In this document: positions 62,380-64,000 of the stretch, piece after piece
How the letters are laid out: each line of letters starts with the position of its first letter
Position numbering within the stretch: the first letter of the stretch is position 1
DNA from: Impatiens glandulifera
Taxonomy: Eukaryota; Streptophyta; Magnoliopsida; Ericales; Balsaminaceae
DNA length: 64,000 bases
Assembly: GCF_907164915.1 (NCBI RefSeq)
Contig: NC_061862.1
Location: 4,964,358 to 5,028,357, forward strand
Reading direction: 5' to 3'
Notes under the pieces: generated by a model
Seen by the model: the letters and a program-made list of their open reading frames with translations, nothing else
What the model was told of the DNA's origin: nothing
The model's database searches: none
Position numbers and translations under genes: made by a program

Positions 62380-63056
62380 CTATTCCTCATTTTCCATGAG
62401 ACATGTGAGTTCATTATCACTGTCACTGTGAGCCCATAAAGTTCCTCCATCATCGGCTATCAGTTCTTTTTGAATTTCTTTTCCTTCACCGGTTTGTTGG
62501 TAGTTATTTCGGTGGTTTTGATCATCCGGTTTCCGGTCATCCCGTCTTGGTTTTCTGCATTCCCACCTGAAATATCCCAAACAATTGCAATTATAGCATC
62601 TAACATTAGATTTATCACCGTAGTTATTGTTTGTCGGTTGGCTTCTCTTCATGAATCTGCCAAACTTCTGTGCAAGCATTGCCATAACATCCTCGGTGAA
62701 CTGTTCAGCGGTTCTGATCGGTGCAGGAGCAACCGGTTCCATGGATGTGAATAAGGCCTTTGTAGAGGTTGAAGCTGAGACTTCATCTTCAATCCTAGAT
62801 CTCATTTCAAACTCATATGCTTATAGAAGGTATTCCTGTCCAAACCGTTGATGATGTGGTTTCTAGCATGGTTGTCCAGATTATTTCTTCTCCTATCTTC
62901 TTTTGTACATTCCTCCCTATCTTTATCAATATTTATCGGTCCTTCAGTCAGGATGAACTGCATCTCGTCATCCATGGTGATTAAGTGCAGGTGCATGCGT
63001 GCCTTCCAGTTGACGAAATCATCACCTTCTAGCATTGAAGGCTTATCGAGAGTCAT
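62380..63056 (-). pseudogene. gag: Gag remnant of the minus-strand element
   Basis: The N-terminus from 63056 (MLEGDDFVNWKARMHLHLI to NHARNHIINGLDRNTFYK) joins at about 62810 to the linker and zinc-knuckle part (SASTSTKALFTSMEPVAP, CYNCNCLGYFRWEC). About 110 residues of the gag core are deleted with a frame change. The knuckle histidine is also replaced by tyrosine (LGYF where MGHF is expected), which should abolish zinc binding. The C-terminus is lost in the pol deletion. Confidence 0.85.
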
Positions 63057-63081
63057 GCTTGCTTGGGTATTGAAACTAACT

Positions 63082-63093
63082 GCTCTAATACCA
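63082..63093 (-). promoter_or_regulatory. PBS of the minus-strand element
   Basis: TGGTATTAGAGC on the minus strand: one C-to-T change from the initiator tRNA-Met PBS at 20921. Confidence 0.85.
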
Positions 63094-63095
63094 AT

Positions 63096-64000
63096 TGTTA
63101 GGATTTAGGTCGCGGATGGAGGACCGGTGTCTGGCAGGTTTGCACTCAAAGGTTGGCGTTTAATCCGGTTAGAGATTAACACCGGGTTTCAATACTACAT
63201 AGGCTGTCACAAACCCTTGAACCGAGTTCAAGTGCGGAAGTGGTTTGTTTCAGACTGAAGCAACACGCATACGGGATGAGTAGGACCAGATTTGAATAAA
63301 GTCGGTTTGGAGATTAGAAGGTCGGTTTGAGGCTTAGTAAATTGATAAAAGTGATGTAAATCGGTTAGGGTGGTATGGGTCGGTTAGTATGGATCGGTTA
63401 GAATGTAAATCCGCAGAAAGTAAAGAGCAAGACAAGTTTTTATGGATGTTCGGAGATAAAACTCCTACGTCACCCCTTCTTCTCGAAACCGCGAGAAGGA
63501 TATTCACTAAGGAATACATACGCACAATCCGATCGAGACTTATTTGCTGCTCGATAACACTCGTACAATTCTCACCGAAATTGTAATCTCACTTCAAATG
63601 CACACTTAAGCTCTTTTAATTTAGAGAGATAAAAACCACTTATAACATGGGTTGGTGTAGCTCTTAAATGTTTTCTCTTGTAACTTGTAACTGCATTTAC
63701 TCCTCTTCAGCTCCTTCTTTTATAGGTGAAATGTGCCAACGGTCACATTTCTTTTCCTTGAATCTGATTGGTTGAGCAGAGGTATAGTGATTCAGACCTG
63801 GCGGTTTAGGCTTCTAGTGCGTAGGTACAACCGGCTAGGTTTGTCTTTTACTTAATGTAGCACTATCGGTTGGACAGTTGCCGGCACCTAGAATGTTGTG
63901 CCTCTGACTTATCCCAGAATGGAAAGATCTTCTTCAGGCAGTTGTCTGCATCCTGTAGAGTATCCTCAGACTTGTATGGATAGGGCAATGTTACAGTCTG
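63096..64000 (-). repeat. 5' LTR of the minus-strand element, partial
   Basis: Homologous to 20014-20918 (shared GTGACGTAGGAGTTTTATCT, CTTCTCGCGGTTTCGAG and others) but clearly diverged. TATA box TATAAAAG at 63717-63724 (minus). Continues beyond the window. Confidence 0.85.

Larger units (their letters stand above)
57341..64000 (-). mobile_element. Relative of the 14-kb Copia element, pol deleted, accessory ORFs kept (5' LTR runs off window)
   Basis: From right to left: LTR (63096 to beyond 64000), PBS, internally deleted gag, a junction deleting all of pol (about 62300-62380), the post-pol region, then ORFs A, B and C in the same order as 26599-31886. No 3' LTR: ORF C is cut by the Tnt1-like fragment at about 57340. 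Protein divergence from the 14-kb element is substantial, so it is a separate, older family member and not a duplicate. Confidence 0.88.

Overview
This is nuclear DNA of a flowering plant, probably a eudicot. The signs are AT-rich intergenic sequence, the plant snRNA upstream sequence element (USE, RTCCCACATCG type), a plant DnaJ/DUF3444 gene family, and plant Ty1/Copia, Ty3/Gypsy-Tat, CACTA-like and LINE sequences. The accessory ORFs of the main retroelement remind me, from memory only, of retroelement proteins annotated in Lamiales. I see no clearly intact single-copy host gene. Nearly everything is a mobile element, a gene fragment or a segmental duplication.

Layout. 1-1.8 kb: frameshifted DnaJ/DUF3444 pseudogene. 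2.6-3.0 kb: foldback element built on TTGCGTNACGCAA palindromes. 4.1-6.0 kb: snRNA unit A, with a U5-like gene on the minus strand and a U6-like gene on the plus strand, transcribed divergently. 6.0-11.7 kb: repeat X in two opposite copies around a LINE tail, a truncated tRNA-Gly and spliced-looking fragments of an unrecognised gene. 11.9-18.4 kb: two copies of a CACTA-like non-autonomous element, one holding a nested foldback element with six 32-bp tandem units. 18.4-19.6 and 33.6-35.4 kb: second copy of the first 4 kb of the window, split by a full-length, very young 14.0-kb Copia element (19,574-33,569; TSD CATAT; LTRs 1,345/1,346 bp). 35.6-51.5 kb: mosaic of nested inverted duplications carrying more U5/U6 units, a Gypsy fragment and a third CACTA-like copy. 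51.5-52.5 kb: third DnaJ/DUF3444 copy, with its 5' half inverted relative to its 3' half. 53-56 kb: degenerate Gypsy (Tat-type, two RNase H regions). 56.0-57.3 kb: 5' part of a Tnt1-like Copia inserted in the Gypsy integrase. 57.3-64.0 kb: relative of the 14-kb element on the minus strand, with gag damaged and pol deleted.

Most interesting system. Downstream of gag and pol, the 14-kb element carries three ORFs (A 237 aa, B 234 aa, C 937 aa) that are paralogous to one another over about 220 residues. Each has its own TATA-like box and pyrimidine-rich leader 80-113 bp before its ATG. The minus-strand relative keeps the same A-B-C order, and the TATA spacing of B and C, although its pol is gone. 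This looks like a conserved accessory module with its own transcription. Its function is unknown.

Second point of interest. The window holds seven U5-like and three U6-like snRNA loci, amplified as divergent Pol II/Pol III pairs by segmental duplication. They are in varied states of decay; the U6 copy at 43,867 and the U5 copies at 4,681 and 44,475 are the best preserved.
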